This document shows, piece by piece, positions 33,905-43,148 of a stretch of 64,000 bases of DNA; within the stretch, counting starts at the first letter, position 1, and each line of letters starts with the position of its first letter. A model generated the notes under the pieces. That model made no database searches. It worked only from the letters and a program-made list of their open reading frames with translations, and was not told the origin of the DNA. The position numbers and the translations under genes are program-made. The stretch lies in assembly GCF_029784155.1 (NCBI RefSeq), contig NW_026598567.1, positions 61,001 to 125,000 on the forward strand, in the 5' to 3' direction. The stretch is from Uranotaenia lowii (Eukaryota; Arthropoda; Insecta; Diptera; Culicidae).

Positions 33905-36900
33905 TTAGAATTCGATCTTTGTCTTGCGTACAAATTCTACGATTTCCTTATAGTGCATAATTGTCTTTGACTTGAAGATATCTTGAATGTTTGAATATAA
34001 TCCGTTGAAATCGTATTGTAATCTTAGAGATGTGAACCGGGGACATTCTATTATTATGTGGTTTGCCGTTTCTGGTACTGAACAAGTTTCGCAATTGGCG
34101 TCCTCAACTATTTTCATCCTCGCCAGCCAGTACTTCGAGTAGTCGTGAGTGGTCATTAGACGGTTCAAGAGACGAATGTCTCTGCCATCCATATCTTGTC
34201 CAATGAACCATGGAGTTTTTGAGAATTTGGGTTGAATGGAATGAAAAATTTTGCCTTTCTCCTCCGAGTAAGAGCTGTACCAAGACTCTGTTTTCTCTCC
34301 TAAGTACCTTTTGAAGAAAGCCATGCTGTCCTTTACCATAAAGTGGTTTTCATAAACGTTAGCCGACTGAAGGCCGTGCTTAGCCAGACTATCTGCAATT
34401 TCGTTTCCTTGGATGGAAACGTGGCTAGGGATCCATTGAATAGCAACTTGATGGAGAGAGCATACTCGTAGAATTTCGATTAAAATCCTTTCGTCTTGTT
34501 TGGACTCCTGGGCTGCCTGTAACATGAGACAGGATGCTTTGGAGTCAGTGTATATTACCGATCGCACCAGTGATCTTTCTTCGATGATCCGTGTAGCTTC
34601 TCTGATGGCAATTAATTCTGCTGAGGTTATACTTGTTTCCTTGCCTAACAGCATGGAAAGCCGAAGATTCGTCATTTCGAAAAACACTCCTATGGAACAC
34701 TTCGACCCATCTTTCGAGGCATCAGTAAAAACACGTCCTCTACCCTTGTTTCTACCGTTCATAACGAATAAGGCTAGTTGTTTGGATCTCATCGGGTTCG
34801 TATTTTGTTTCGTCGTAGTTAGACCTTCCAATTCAGGGAATATTTCGACAGGTTGGAAAAATTCTGAGCGTAAGATTGGCTGAATGTTATCGAAAATCTC
34901 TTTGTGGACCCAGTAAATTTGCTCTTGATACGAAAATTTCTTCCAGCTATTTTTATCTTCTGGTAGCACCACATTTCTCAACTGTTGGGCAATGACATTA
35001 TTGCGGGAGAAATGTCTGCATAATTCCTTGCAAGTCACGAATTCTTGTCTTAACCCTACGGGCTCTTGCCCACTGAGAGCAACAATTACATTTCTTGGAG
35101 TGGATCTGGTCAAACCTGTAACCCTTCTTAGGCACTGGTTATTGATAACTGTAAGTATGTTGCGGTTTGTGCAACTGGAATTGTTGTAAACCGAACAGTT
35201 TTGTTCCATAGTGGCTCTGAAAAGTGCCGTGTGGATTTTTAGCATCGTTTGAGGGTGAGCTCCATGTTTGACTCCATTGAGAACCTTCACCATGTTGAGT
35301 CGGTCTTGAATTTTTGCCTTCAGATCTTTGATGTGAATTCCGAAGCTCAGAGAACGGTCAAAAGTCACACCCAGGTATTTATGACATTTTACAGTTTCCA
35401 GTCCGATGCCGTTGATAGATATATTAAGCTTTTTAGTGCCATTTTGAAATAGTAGAGCTTTCGTTTTCTCCGGGTTGATGGAAAAGTTCAGTGACTCTGC
35501 GATAGTTGTAAAATTGATCAGATATTCTTGACCTAGCTCGTTGAGTCCATCAATATTTTTGGCCCGGAGCAAAATGCCAAAATCGTCGGCAAACTGCACC
35601 AATTCGACTTCTGTGTTCGCATTTCTATGCAGGTCTATGGTGTAGATGTTGAAGAGAGTGGGAGACAACACATCACCTTGAGGGAGCCCGTTGTTTATAG
35701 TTCTAGTGATAGTTTTGCTACTTGTGTGAAACACAATTTGTCGATTGTTCAGGAAAGAAATTGTCCAAAGCAAAACATCTTGTGGAACGCCGATCCTCAA
35801 CATGATTTCTTCCAGCTTATCCAGTCTGACTGCGTTAAATGCGTTGGATAAATCGATGCATATCAGTGCCGTTAAAAAATTGAGGCGTCTACTCTGTTTA
35901 ACCCAATTGAGAACGTAGTTCACACAGGTATTCGTAGATAAGTTCTTGCGGAAACCAAATGAATTATCAGGCAATATTCGTTTCTCATCAAGAAACTTCT
36001 GGAGCCGTTCCAGAACAGCTGAATTGGCCAGCTTCGTAATTGCTGGAACAAGAGAAATCGGCCTTTTCCCAGCTATCGTATTCTGATCGCGACCCGGCTT
36101 AGGTATCGCAATTACTTTTATAATTTTCAAGCTTTTGTCGATGGTACTCCTTCTCCACATTTCATTTAGAAGGGAAATCAGCTTTTCTGTAAGCTCTGTC
36201 TTCAGATTAGATAACAATTCGTAGGAGAGGTTATCTTCCCCAGGAGCTGATGACTTTTTCTTTCTGCCTAGGATCCTATACCAGTTCTCCTTGTTTAGCA
36301 AGCTATCACTGTTGATAGAAAAGGGGGTTTCGATTGATTGTGGGTCATTTGGACCAAAATGCATATCCAGGAATTGTTCAGCCAAAGTTTCGTCGTCATG
36401 GAGAATGTTGTTTTCCTTTTTGAAAAATCGTTTGCCGGTTAGGCGCCCAACCTTTAACCAAAGCAGCTTAGAACTGATAAAGGGCCCGATTTCATTTGGG
36501 AACTCCTCAAACTTTTTTCGAGTTTCTTCCCTTTTCTTTCGTTGAAAATTTGCAGCTTTTCTCTTAAAGTCAATTAAATTTTCAAGCGTAGAGTGTCTGT
36601 TGTACTTCCTCCTAGCTTCCGTTTTTTGCTTCCAGGCTTCGTCTACGCTGTCTGACCACCAGAATTTGGGAGTTCTTCTACAGTTCATTCGGTTTTCTTT
36701 GAAAAGTTTTTTGACATTATTTGTCAAATCGTTGACACAATTTATTTGTGAGGCATCCAGTTTAGATAGCTGATTAGCAATTTTAGTTTTATTATAGTAG
36801 AACTGTTTTTGCACTGGTACTTTAGTTACCCAGAGTATCTCTAAGCACATGTGATGGCTAGCTATACCGTAATCCAGTACTTTCCAGTTAACTAGATTTT

Positions 36901-37519
36901 TAATGCTAACAGAACACAAGGTAATGTCAATGGCGCTTGAACGTTTGTTGAGTTGAGTCGGAATAAAAGTTTTGCTACCATCATTTAGCAAAAGTAGTCG
37001 ACTATTATTGATTGCATCTAAAAATTTCCTTCCTTTAAGGTCACAAACGTCATCTCCCCATTCATTATGGTGCGCATTGAAATCGCCGCCGATAATGACT
37101 TTGTTATATTGATCTAGGCTGGATAGGATCGCTTGAATGTCCGTTTCAAAATCAGATGTGGAAATTGATGGGCTAATGTAAACGGAGCATAAAATTAGGT
37201 CTAGCTTATTTATTCTCAAGCTAACTGTCTGTGTCGACGATGATAGATTTGGTACCTGGTTCAGTTTGTTGAAGCTATAGGTATTCTTCAGCAGAATACC
37301 AGAACCACCGTAATTATCCTCTCTTGAATGAGGTATGAAATGGTATCCTGATAAATTATATTTATTAGTCTTTTCAAGGAGCTCATTTGTCCAAGTCTCT
37401 GAAAGGATAGCTGCGGAGAAATCCTCCCCTGAGAGGACCCTGTGAATTTCTGATTTGTTTTTAAAGTAGCTTTGAACGTTGGCTTGTACAATTTTAAAAC
37501 CTTTATATGGATCATCCAT
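33905..37519 (-). CDS. LINE ORF2: endonuclease, reverse transcriptase, RNase H
   Basis: 1,204 residues with no break. The N-terminal EEP endonuclease includes KIVQANVQSYFKNK, LSETW, GDFNAHHNEWGD and a SHHMCLEI block. The RT includes RPISLVPAITKLANSAVLERL, CIDLSNAFNAV, GLPQGDVLSPTLFNIY and the catalytic QFADDFGILL. An RNase H domain follows (VFTDASKDGSK, TSAELIAIREA, YTDSKAS, WIPSHVSIQGNEIADSLAKHG), and a C-terminal Cys/His motif (CETCSVPETANHIIIECPRF). EN-RT-RNase H order with two ORFs fits the I group. It probably still codes for a functional protein, although ORF1 of this copy is disrupted. Confidence 0.93.
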   Translation of the reverse strand: MDDPYKGFKIVQANVQSYFKNKSEIHRVLSGEDFSAAILSETWTNELLEKTNKYNLSGYHFIPHSREDNYGGSGILLKNTYSFNKLNQVPNLSSSTQTVSLRINKLDLILCSVYISPSISTSDFETDIQAILSSLDQYNKVIIGGDFNAHHNEWGDDVCDLKGRKFLDAINNSRLLLLNDGSKTFIPTQLNKRSSAIDITLCSVSIKNLVNWKVLDYGIASHHMCLEILWVTKVPVQKQFYYNKTKIANQLSKLDASQINCVNDLTNNVKKLFKENRMNCRRTPKFWWSDSVDEAWKQKTEARRKYNRHSTLENLIDFKRKAANFQRKKREETRKKFEEFPNEIGPFISSKLLWLKVGRLTGKRFFKKENNILHDDETLAEQFLDMHFGPNDPQSIETPFSINSDSLLNKENWYRILGRKKKSSAPGEDNLSYELLSNLKTELTEKLISLLNEMWRRSTIDKSLKIIKVIAIPKPGRDQNTIAGKRPISLVPAITKLANSAVLERLQKFLDEKRILPDNSFGFRKNLSTNTCVNYVLNWVKQSRRLNFLTALICIDLSNAFNAVRLDKLEEIMLRIGVPQDVLLWTISFLNNRQIVFHTSSKTITRTINNGLPQGDVLSPTLFNIYTIDLHRNANTEVELVQFADDFGILLRAKNIDGLNELGQEYLINFTTIAESLNFSINPEKTKALLFQNGTKKLNISINGIGLETVKCHKYLGVTFDRSLSFGIHIKDLKAKIQDRLNMVKVLNGVKHGAHPQTMLKIHTALFRATMEQNCSVYNNSSCTNRNILTVINNQCLRRVTGLTRSTPRNVIVALSGQEPVGLRQEFVTCKELCRHFSRNNVIAQQLRNVVLPEDKNSWKKFSYQEQIYWVHKEIFDNIQPILRSEFFQPVEIFPELEGLTTTKQNTNPMRSKQLALFVMNGRNKGRGRVFTDASKDGSKCSIGVFFEMTNLRLSMLLGKETSITSAELIAIREATRIIEERSLVRSVIYTDSKASCLMLQAAQESKQDERILIEILRVCSLHQVAIQWIPSHVSIQGNEIADSLAKHGLQSANVYENHFMVKDSMAFFKRYLGEKTESWYSSYSEEKGKIFHSIQPKFSKTPWFIGQDMDGRDIRLLNRLMTTHDYSKYWLARMKIVEDANCETCSVPETANHIIIECPRFTSLRLQYDFNGLYSNIQDIFKSKTIMHYKEIVEFVRKTKIEF

Positions 37520-37580
37520 GACGGCAAATGGTTTTGAAAAGGGAAGTTTTTCATCATGTTTTTTATAAATACATATTAAT

Positions 37581-38504
37581 TTATTTTTGATTGAGTACTA
37601 CCGAGTTTGCCAGATTAAAATGTTTTTTTGTGCAATTGTTGAATAATTCTTTTACTTGTTCTTGTGGTCCCAAAAGACCAATAAACTCGGTATAAAACGA
37701 CATCATTTTCTCTTGGAAAGTTCGTTCATAAAATATTTGCGCTTCTCTTACCTCATTTGTCCATCTTTCTTGGTCTCCCACTCTCCATCTATTCTGAAGT
37801 CCTAAACCAAGATTATTGCTTTCATCGGTGCGAGTAATATTATTTCGCTCTTCAGTAACGATTTCTGCCAATGTAGGTTTTGTAGGATTTTCAAAACGGG
37901 CCCTCTTACCTTTCTGTCCGTTTGTAGTTGTATTTGGTTGGTCTTTGTGAAGTTTCACGGCGGCTTGAATGGATTTCCGGTCCTGATTTGTTTTAGTCCA
38001 TTGTTCCCGTAATGGATCCTTCCACCTGAAATTTCCTTGCGTCATGCTTGCATAGCTTTCTGCTGGAGTAGGGAAATCTGTGATATTTTGTAGTGGAGCA
38101 TACACGTTCTGATTAATGGTGACTTGTTCTCTTGCTTCCGCATAAGTCCAGTTGCGCTTGGACATCAACATTTTAATGGTTTGTTGTCTCTTCTTCTCCG
38201 GGCAATCGATGTCAGTTGAACTGTGTTCGCGACTGCGACAATTTGCACATTTGATCGGATTCAAACAGTTTTCAAAATCTTCATCGTTTTCGTGTCGTTC
38301 CGCGCATTTATCACAACGCTTCGCTCCTTTGCAGTTCGTAGTGTTATGTCCAAATCTCAGGCATTTGTGGCAAACTACTATCGTTGGATAAAATGGTTTA
38401 ACTTTTGCAGGGCATCCAAAGATCCTAATAGAATCAGGCAACTGTTGAGCTCGGAATGTTACGCGGATTTTATTAATGGGAGTCTTCTCCTTGCCTCGGT
38501 GCAT
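37581..38504 (-). pseudogene. LINE ORF1 (gag-like), C-terminal part after the nested insertion
   Basis: This is the 3' portion of ORF1. The open frame (MHRGKEKTPINKIRV...) continues the upstream part ending SIDRMHR at 42115. It carries CCHC-type zinc knuckles (CHKCLRFGHNTTNC, CDKCAERHENDEDFENC, CANCRSREHSSTDIDC) as in I-group ORF1 nucleocapsid-like proteins, then a basic and coiled C-terminal region. The ATG is internal, created by the break, and is not the original start. Confidence 0.85.
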
Positions 38505-38507
38505 TCT
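38497..38507. repeat. target-site duplication of the nested LINE (3' side)
   Basis: CGGTGCATTCT here and at 42115-42125 brackets the nested element, both within host ORF1. Confidence 0.85.
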
Positions 38508-41500
38508 TTTTTTTTTTTTTTTTTTAACAATTCTTTATTTGAAACGGCTCATACCTTTAGGCTTTAAGGAGCCAAAACCGATTTTGTTGTTTACAATTGT
38601 TTTCTTAACTTAACACTTTGTGAGAGGAGAAAGGAAGATAGAAAGGGAAATATGAAAATAAAAAAGAAATTATAGACGAAGATCGATAGCTTTTAGAAAA
38701 AGGTAGATTTCGAACATGTAGTCCAAATCTAGCACAGCTAGTACATCTCTAACTGGAACATTAGGTGGTTTTCCTCGGGCCCTAAGGGAGTTTATTAAAT
38801 TCGTTCTGGCGACAAGATGGACCTCACACGACCAAACAATATGCTCGATGTCATGGTAACCTTGGCCGCAACTACACAAATTGCTACCAGCAATGTCAAA
38901 ACGATAGAGTACCGCGTTTAAGGAACAATGATTGGACATGAGACGGGAAAATATACGAATAAAATCCCGACTCAAGTTCAATCTATTGAACCATGGTTTA
39001 AGGCTTACCTTTGGGATAATCGAGTGGAGCCACCGACCATCCTCATCCTCGTCCCATTTGCGCTGCCAGTTGACAAGAGAGTTCCCTCGTACTAAGAAGT
39101 AGAATTCGTTGAAGACGATTTCACGTGGACACGTGTCGCCTTCCGTCGCCCCCACCTTTGCCAGAGAGTCTGCCTTCTCATTGCCCACTATCGAGCAATG
39201 AGAGGGAACCCAAACAAAGGTGATGGAAAAGCGACGTCTTGTTAAAGCACTCAAAATATCCCGTATCTTCTCTAGGAAGAACGGCGAGTGCTTTCCCGGT
39301 CGTATTGAGCGTATTGCGTCAACTGAGCTTAGGCTATCCGTTACAATGTAGTAGTGCCCAATAGGCCGTGAGGCGATGCTGTCCAAGGCCCAGTGAATAG
39401 CAGCTAACTCTGCTATATATACAGAGCATGGTGACTGGAGGTTATAAGAGGCGCTAGTTGTTTCGTTGAAAACTCCAAATCCCGTTGATTCCTCAATTAG
39501 AGACCCATCGGTAAAGTACATTTTGTCAGCATCGACGTGTCTATATTTAGCTTCGAAAATTCTTGGAATCTGAAGTGGGCGATGCGAATCCGGGATTCCA
39601 CGAATTTCCTGCTGCATAGACAAATCAAACTGGACAGAAGAATTATCGTAGTCTGGGATGAAAACACGAGTTGAAGAGTACGAAGAAGGGTTTGCCTGCA
39701 TTGACATGAGGACATGGTATATAGACATAAATCTGGTATGAAGATTTTGCTCTAGTAACCTTTCAAAATTAACGATCACCAATGGGTTCATGACCTCACA
39801 CCTGATGAGGAACCGAAGTGATAGTAGATTGTATCGATCTTTCAAAGGAAGTATTCCTGCCAAAACTTCAAGACTCATGTTGTGCGTTGTGGACATACAG
39901 CCCAAAGCGATGCGAAGACAACGGTATTGGATACGCTCGAGTTTGATGAGGTGAGTTTTGGCAGCCGACTGGAAACAAAAGCTACCATATTCCATCACTG
40001 AAAGAATGGTTGTTCGATACAATTTTAAAAGATCTTCCGGATGGGCTCCCCACCAGGTGCCAGTGATTGAACGGAGAAAATTGATTCTTTGTTGGCATTT
40101 TCCTTTCAGATACTCAATGTGTGCTCTCCAGGTACATTTGGAATCAAACCAAACCCCAAGATACTTAAAACACCTCGATTGAGTGATCGTTCTGCCAAGA
40201 AGTTGGAGCTGTGGTTGAGCTGGTCTATGCTTTTTAGAAAAAACCACCAACTCAGTTTTCTCTGGAGAGAACTCGATCCCAAGCCCCAAAGCCCAGGAAG
40301 ACAATCTGTTTAAAGTATCTTGTAAAGGTCTGTGCAGATGTGACTCAGTATCACTTGTTACAGATACTACGCCATCATCTGCAAGTTGTCTTAAAGTGCA
40401 GCCTTCAGAGAGACAACTGTCGATGTCACTTACGTAAAAGTTGTACAAAAGTGGACTCAAACATGAACCCTGGGGGAGGCCCATGTAAGAGGTTCTTCTA
40501 ACTGCAATATCTCCGTGAGCAAAGTTCAGATGTTTCTCACAAAGCAAGCTGTATAAGATGTTGTTCAATAAAGGAGGCAGACCCCGGGAGTGCAACTTGT
40601 CTGACAACACCTCTATTGAGACTGCATCAAAAGCTCCCTTTATGTCTAGAAACACTGAAGCCATTTGCTCACGTTTTGCGTACGCCATTTGTATCTCTGA
40701 AGACAGCAAAGCAAGACAATCGTTTGTTCCTTTGCCCCTTCGAAACCCAAATTGAGTATCTGAAAGGAGACCATTTGTTTCTACCCATTTGTCTAAACGA
40801 AACAAAATCATTTTCTCCATCAATTTGCGTATACAAGACAACATCGCTATTGGACGGTACGAATTCGCATCGGACGCTGGTTTTCCGGGCTTTTGGATAG
40901 CGATAACTCTCACTTGTCTCCACTCTTGAGGAACAATGTTGTTCTCCAAAAATTGATTAAACAAATTTAACAAGCGAAATTTTGCGGCGTCCGGAAGGTT
41001 CTTCAACAAGTTAAATTTGATTTTATCAATTCCCGGAGCTGAATTGTTACAAGAGAGGAGGGCAAGTGAAAATTCGACCATCGAAAAGCTGGAATCCAGA
41101 CCACACCTATCAGGAGGCACGTTCCGGATTATTTTTTGCACAGGTGTAGTATCTGGACAGACTTTCCGTGCGAAGTTGAATATCCATCTATGTGTATATT
41201 CTTCACTTTCATTTGTAGATGATCGATTACGCATGCTTCGTGCAACTTTCCATAAAGTACTCAAGGATGTTTCCCGTGATAAACCACCCACGAAATTTCT
41301 CCAATATGCCTTTTTCTTCCCTTTGATCAATTTTTTGAACTGATTTTCAAGGGAAACATATGATTCAAAAAGGACGAGGGTTCCATGTTTTCGAAAATCT
41401 TTGAATGCTTTTGATTTGTCCTTATAGAGCTTGGAACACTGCTGGTCCCACCATGGATTTGGGGTCCTTCGAAGAACAGATGAATCTGGGATGGGTTTTG

Positions 41501-42114
41501 TTTGAGCACAAAGTGCACTTTCAAGGATCAAGCGTGAAAGAAAGTGGTACTCCTCCAAAGGAGGTAGAACATTCATAGTATCAATGGCATCTGTTATTTT
41601 GTCCGAATACTTTTTCCAATCGATGTGTCTTGTAAGGTCATATGCCATATATGTTGAATTTGAAGTGCTGGCCCCATTGGTGATTGTTATTTTGATTGGT
41701 AAGTGATCACTACCATTGGGATCAGAGATTACCTTCCACTGGCAATCCAATGATAGTGAGTTTGAGCAGAGTGAGAGGTCAATTGCACTTTGTCTTGCAG
41801 GAGGTTTAGGTACCCGTGTTTTTTCACCCGTGTTCAAAATTGTTAAATTGAAACTATCACAAATGTCATAAATAAGAGTAGAACGACTATCGTCAATTTG
41901 TTCTCCCCAGACAGTTCCATGTGAATTGAAGTCACCCAGGATCAACCTTGGCTCAGGAAGTACTGAGCACAGATCCTCTAGGTGATTTCGATCCACTGCA
42001 ACTCTATGAGGCCAGTACAAACTGACAACGCATAAGTCCTTACCTCTTATAGTTGTATGACATGCAACAGCTTCAATTCCTCCTGATAAAGGGAGGTGGA
42101 TTCTATAGAAGAAA
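38508..42114 (-). mobile_element. 5'-truncated LINE nested in the ORF1 of the host LINE
   Basis: 3.6 kb on the minus strand, ending in a poly(A) run (T-run 38508-38525 on the plus strand) with AATAAA (complement at 38534-38539) just before it, bracketed by 11-bp duplications. It lacks its ORF1 and the start of the endonuclease, so it inserted by incomplete target-primed reverse transcription. The coding part is otherwise open. Confidence 0.92.
38670..42113 (-). CDS. nested LINE ORF2 (N-terminally truncated EN, RT, RNase H)
   Basis: About 1,148 residues. It begins inside the endonuclease (IHLPLSGGIEAVACHTTIRG, LILGDFNSHGTVWGE, NGSDHLPIKI). The RT follows (APGIDKIKFNLLKNL, YRPIAMLSCIRKLMEKM, VFLDIKGAFDAV, GLPQGSCLSPLLYN, catalytic RQLADDGVVSV with LADD in place of FADD). 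RNase H comes next (YFTDGSLIEEST, ELAAIHWAL, VTDSLSS, WVPSHCSIVGNEKADSLAKVG), and a C-terminal CxC/H motif (CSCGQGYHDIEHIVWSC). No internal stop. It reads in frame with the host ORF1 upstream by chance, giving one 1,323-codon open frame (42641-38670). Confidence 0.88.
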   Translation of the reverse strand, partial: FFYRIHLPLSGGIEAVACHTTIRGKDLCVVSLYWPHRVAVDRNHLEDLCSVLPEPRLILGDFNSHGTVWGEQIDDSRSTLIYDICDSFNLTILNTGEKTRVPKPPARQSAIDLSLCSNSLSLDCQWKVISDPNGSDHLPIKITITNGASTSNSTYMAYDLTRHIDWKKYSDKITDAIDTMNVLPPLEEYHFLSRLILESALCAQTKPIPDSSVLRRTPNPWWDQQCSKLYKDKSKAFKDFRKHGTLVLFESYVSLENQFKKLIKGKKKAYWRNFVGGLSRETSLSTLWKVARSMRNRSSTNESEEYTHRWIFNFARKVCPDTTPVQKIIRNVPPDRCGLDSSFSMVEFSLALLSCNNSAPGIDKIKFNLLKNLPDAAKFRLLNLFNQFLENNIVPQEWRQVRVIAIQKPGKPASDANSYRPIAMLSCIRKLMEKMILFRLDKWVETNGLLSDTQFGFRRGKGTNDCLALLSSEIQMAYAKREQMASVFLDIKGAFDAVSIEVLSDKLHSRGLPPLLNNILYSLLCEKHLNFAHGDIAVRRTSYMGLPQGSCLSPLLYNFYVSDIDSCLSEGCTLRQLADDGVVSVTSDTESHLHRPLQDTLNRLSSWALGLGIEFSPEKTELVVFSKKHRPAQPQLQLLGRTITQSRCFKYLGVWFDSKCTWRAHIEYLKGKCQQRINFLRSITGTWWGAHPEDLLKLYRTTILSVMEYGSFCFQSAAKTHLIKLERIQYRCLRIALGCMSTTHNMSLEVLAGILPLKDRYNLLSLRFLIRCEVMNPLVIVNFERLLEQNLHTRFMSIYHVLMSMQANPSSYSSTRVFIPDYDNSSVQFDLSMQQEIRGIPDSHRPLQIPRIFEAKYRHVDADKMYFTDGSLIEESTGFGVFNETTSASYNLQSPCSVYIAELAAIHWALDSIASRPIGHYYIVTDSLSSVDAIRSIRPGKHSPFFLEKIRDILSALTRRRFSITFVWVPSHCSIVGNEKADSLAKVGATEGDTCPREIVFNEFYFLVRGNSLVNWQRKWDEDEDGRWLHSIIPKVSLKPWFNRLNLSRDFIRIFSRLMSNHCSLNAVLYRFDIAGSNLCSCGQGYHDIEHIVWSCEVHLVARTNLINSLRARGKPPNVPVRDVLAVLDLDYMFEIYLFLKAIDLRL

Positions 42115-42641
42115 CGGTGCATTCTGTCGATACTAAAAATCGGAACATCACTCTCCGTATCCTCCTGTATTTCGCCCATGTCCAAATTAATTGGTATCCC
42201 GTTCACAATACCGGTAATGCATATCAAATGTTTTGGAATGTATGCCTTGTACTCACCGGACGATGCGTTTATTTCCTCAACCAGCTTATTAGCTTTGTTG
42301 TAACTGCTGAGAAATACAATAATTTTCTGTCGGCTTACGTATTTCATGTCTGAAATAAAATTTTTGTAGCCAGCCATTTTTCTCAAAGCACTTCCCAAAG
42401 CAAACTTATTTATTTGAGGAAATTTTTCGGCTGCTTCACTGCGTGGCTCAAAGTACACCCTATACGGCCCCGAATCGGTAACCGTGTAGTTGAAGACCGG
42501 TTTATCCTTTTTTCCACTGTCCTGCTTCGATGTTCTTTCTCCTTCAATCACCATTCTTTCATTGCTTCCTTTTTTCACGGCTCCTGTTGATCTCTGCTCC
42601 AAATCCGGTGGATCCGGTAATTGCGTTTCGCCTCCCATCAC
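42115..42641 (-). pseudogene. LINE ORF1 (gag-like), N-terminal part before the nested insertion
   Basis: About 175 residues starting MMGGETQLPDPPDLEQRSTG. It includes FALGSALRKM, VSRQKIIVFLSS and the conserved ITGIVNGIPINLD ... VPIFSIDRMHR block that precedes the zinc knuckles in I-group ORF1 proteins. It is interrupted exactly at RMHR by the nested LINE and resumes at 38504. Confidence 0.85.
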
Positions 42642-43148
42642 TTAACCTCACTTGCCACATACGCACCAAAAACCACAGCGTCCTTTCGCTTTTATAATAA
42701 CTTTCTCGGTATTGCGCTATTTGCTGCTAAACCACTCCACAACTAACGACCACGACTTCAACTTTCCAATAATCCTAATTAAAACGCCTATCGCAACTCA
42801 ATTCAGTTTGAAAATTTGAATTTTCTTCACGCGTGACAAAAAAAGCGGCCGATGCGCGTACACGTTAAACTAGGAATGTGTTGATCAGTATTCAAAATTT
42901 CATTTTACGTGACTGGGATAATATTAACTCAAAATCAGTTTATTTTGTTAAGCGTTGACTTGAAAACCCACATGCGATGTTTTCGTGTTTTTCGACCTGT
43001 TCGACCGAATCCCCTCACCTACACATGTAAATGGACTATGTCATTGAACAGTTTTGTTTTGCTCAGCTCATACGCAAGTGATGTGGCACCGAAAAAACTG
43101 AATTTTATCGGAAAGTTTTCATAAGTTTTTAGAGTTTTCCTCTAAAAT

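Larger units (their letters stand above)
33783..42880 (-). mobile_element. full-length I-group LINE with a nested LINE inside
   Basis: The element is flanked by TTGATCAGTATTC at 33783-33795 and 42881-42893 (up to 13 bp; the inner end is ambiguous because of the repeat tail). It reads on the minus strand: 5'UTR (42880-42642), ORF1, 61-nt spacer, ORF2, short 3'UTR and a (GAA)n tail at 33796-33808. ORF2 is uninterrupted, which implies a young insertion. ORF1 is split by a 3.6-kb nested element. Without it the host LINE would be about 5.5 kb. It sits between the dynein and COG1 genes. Confidence 0.9.

Noticed and set aside
38670..42641. 1,323-codon open frame as one genuine gene
   Set aside because: An 11-bp target duplication and poly(A) tail show it is two elements fused by insertion; only the parts are annotated.
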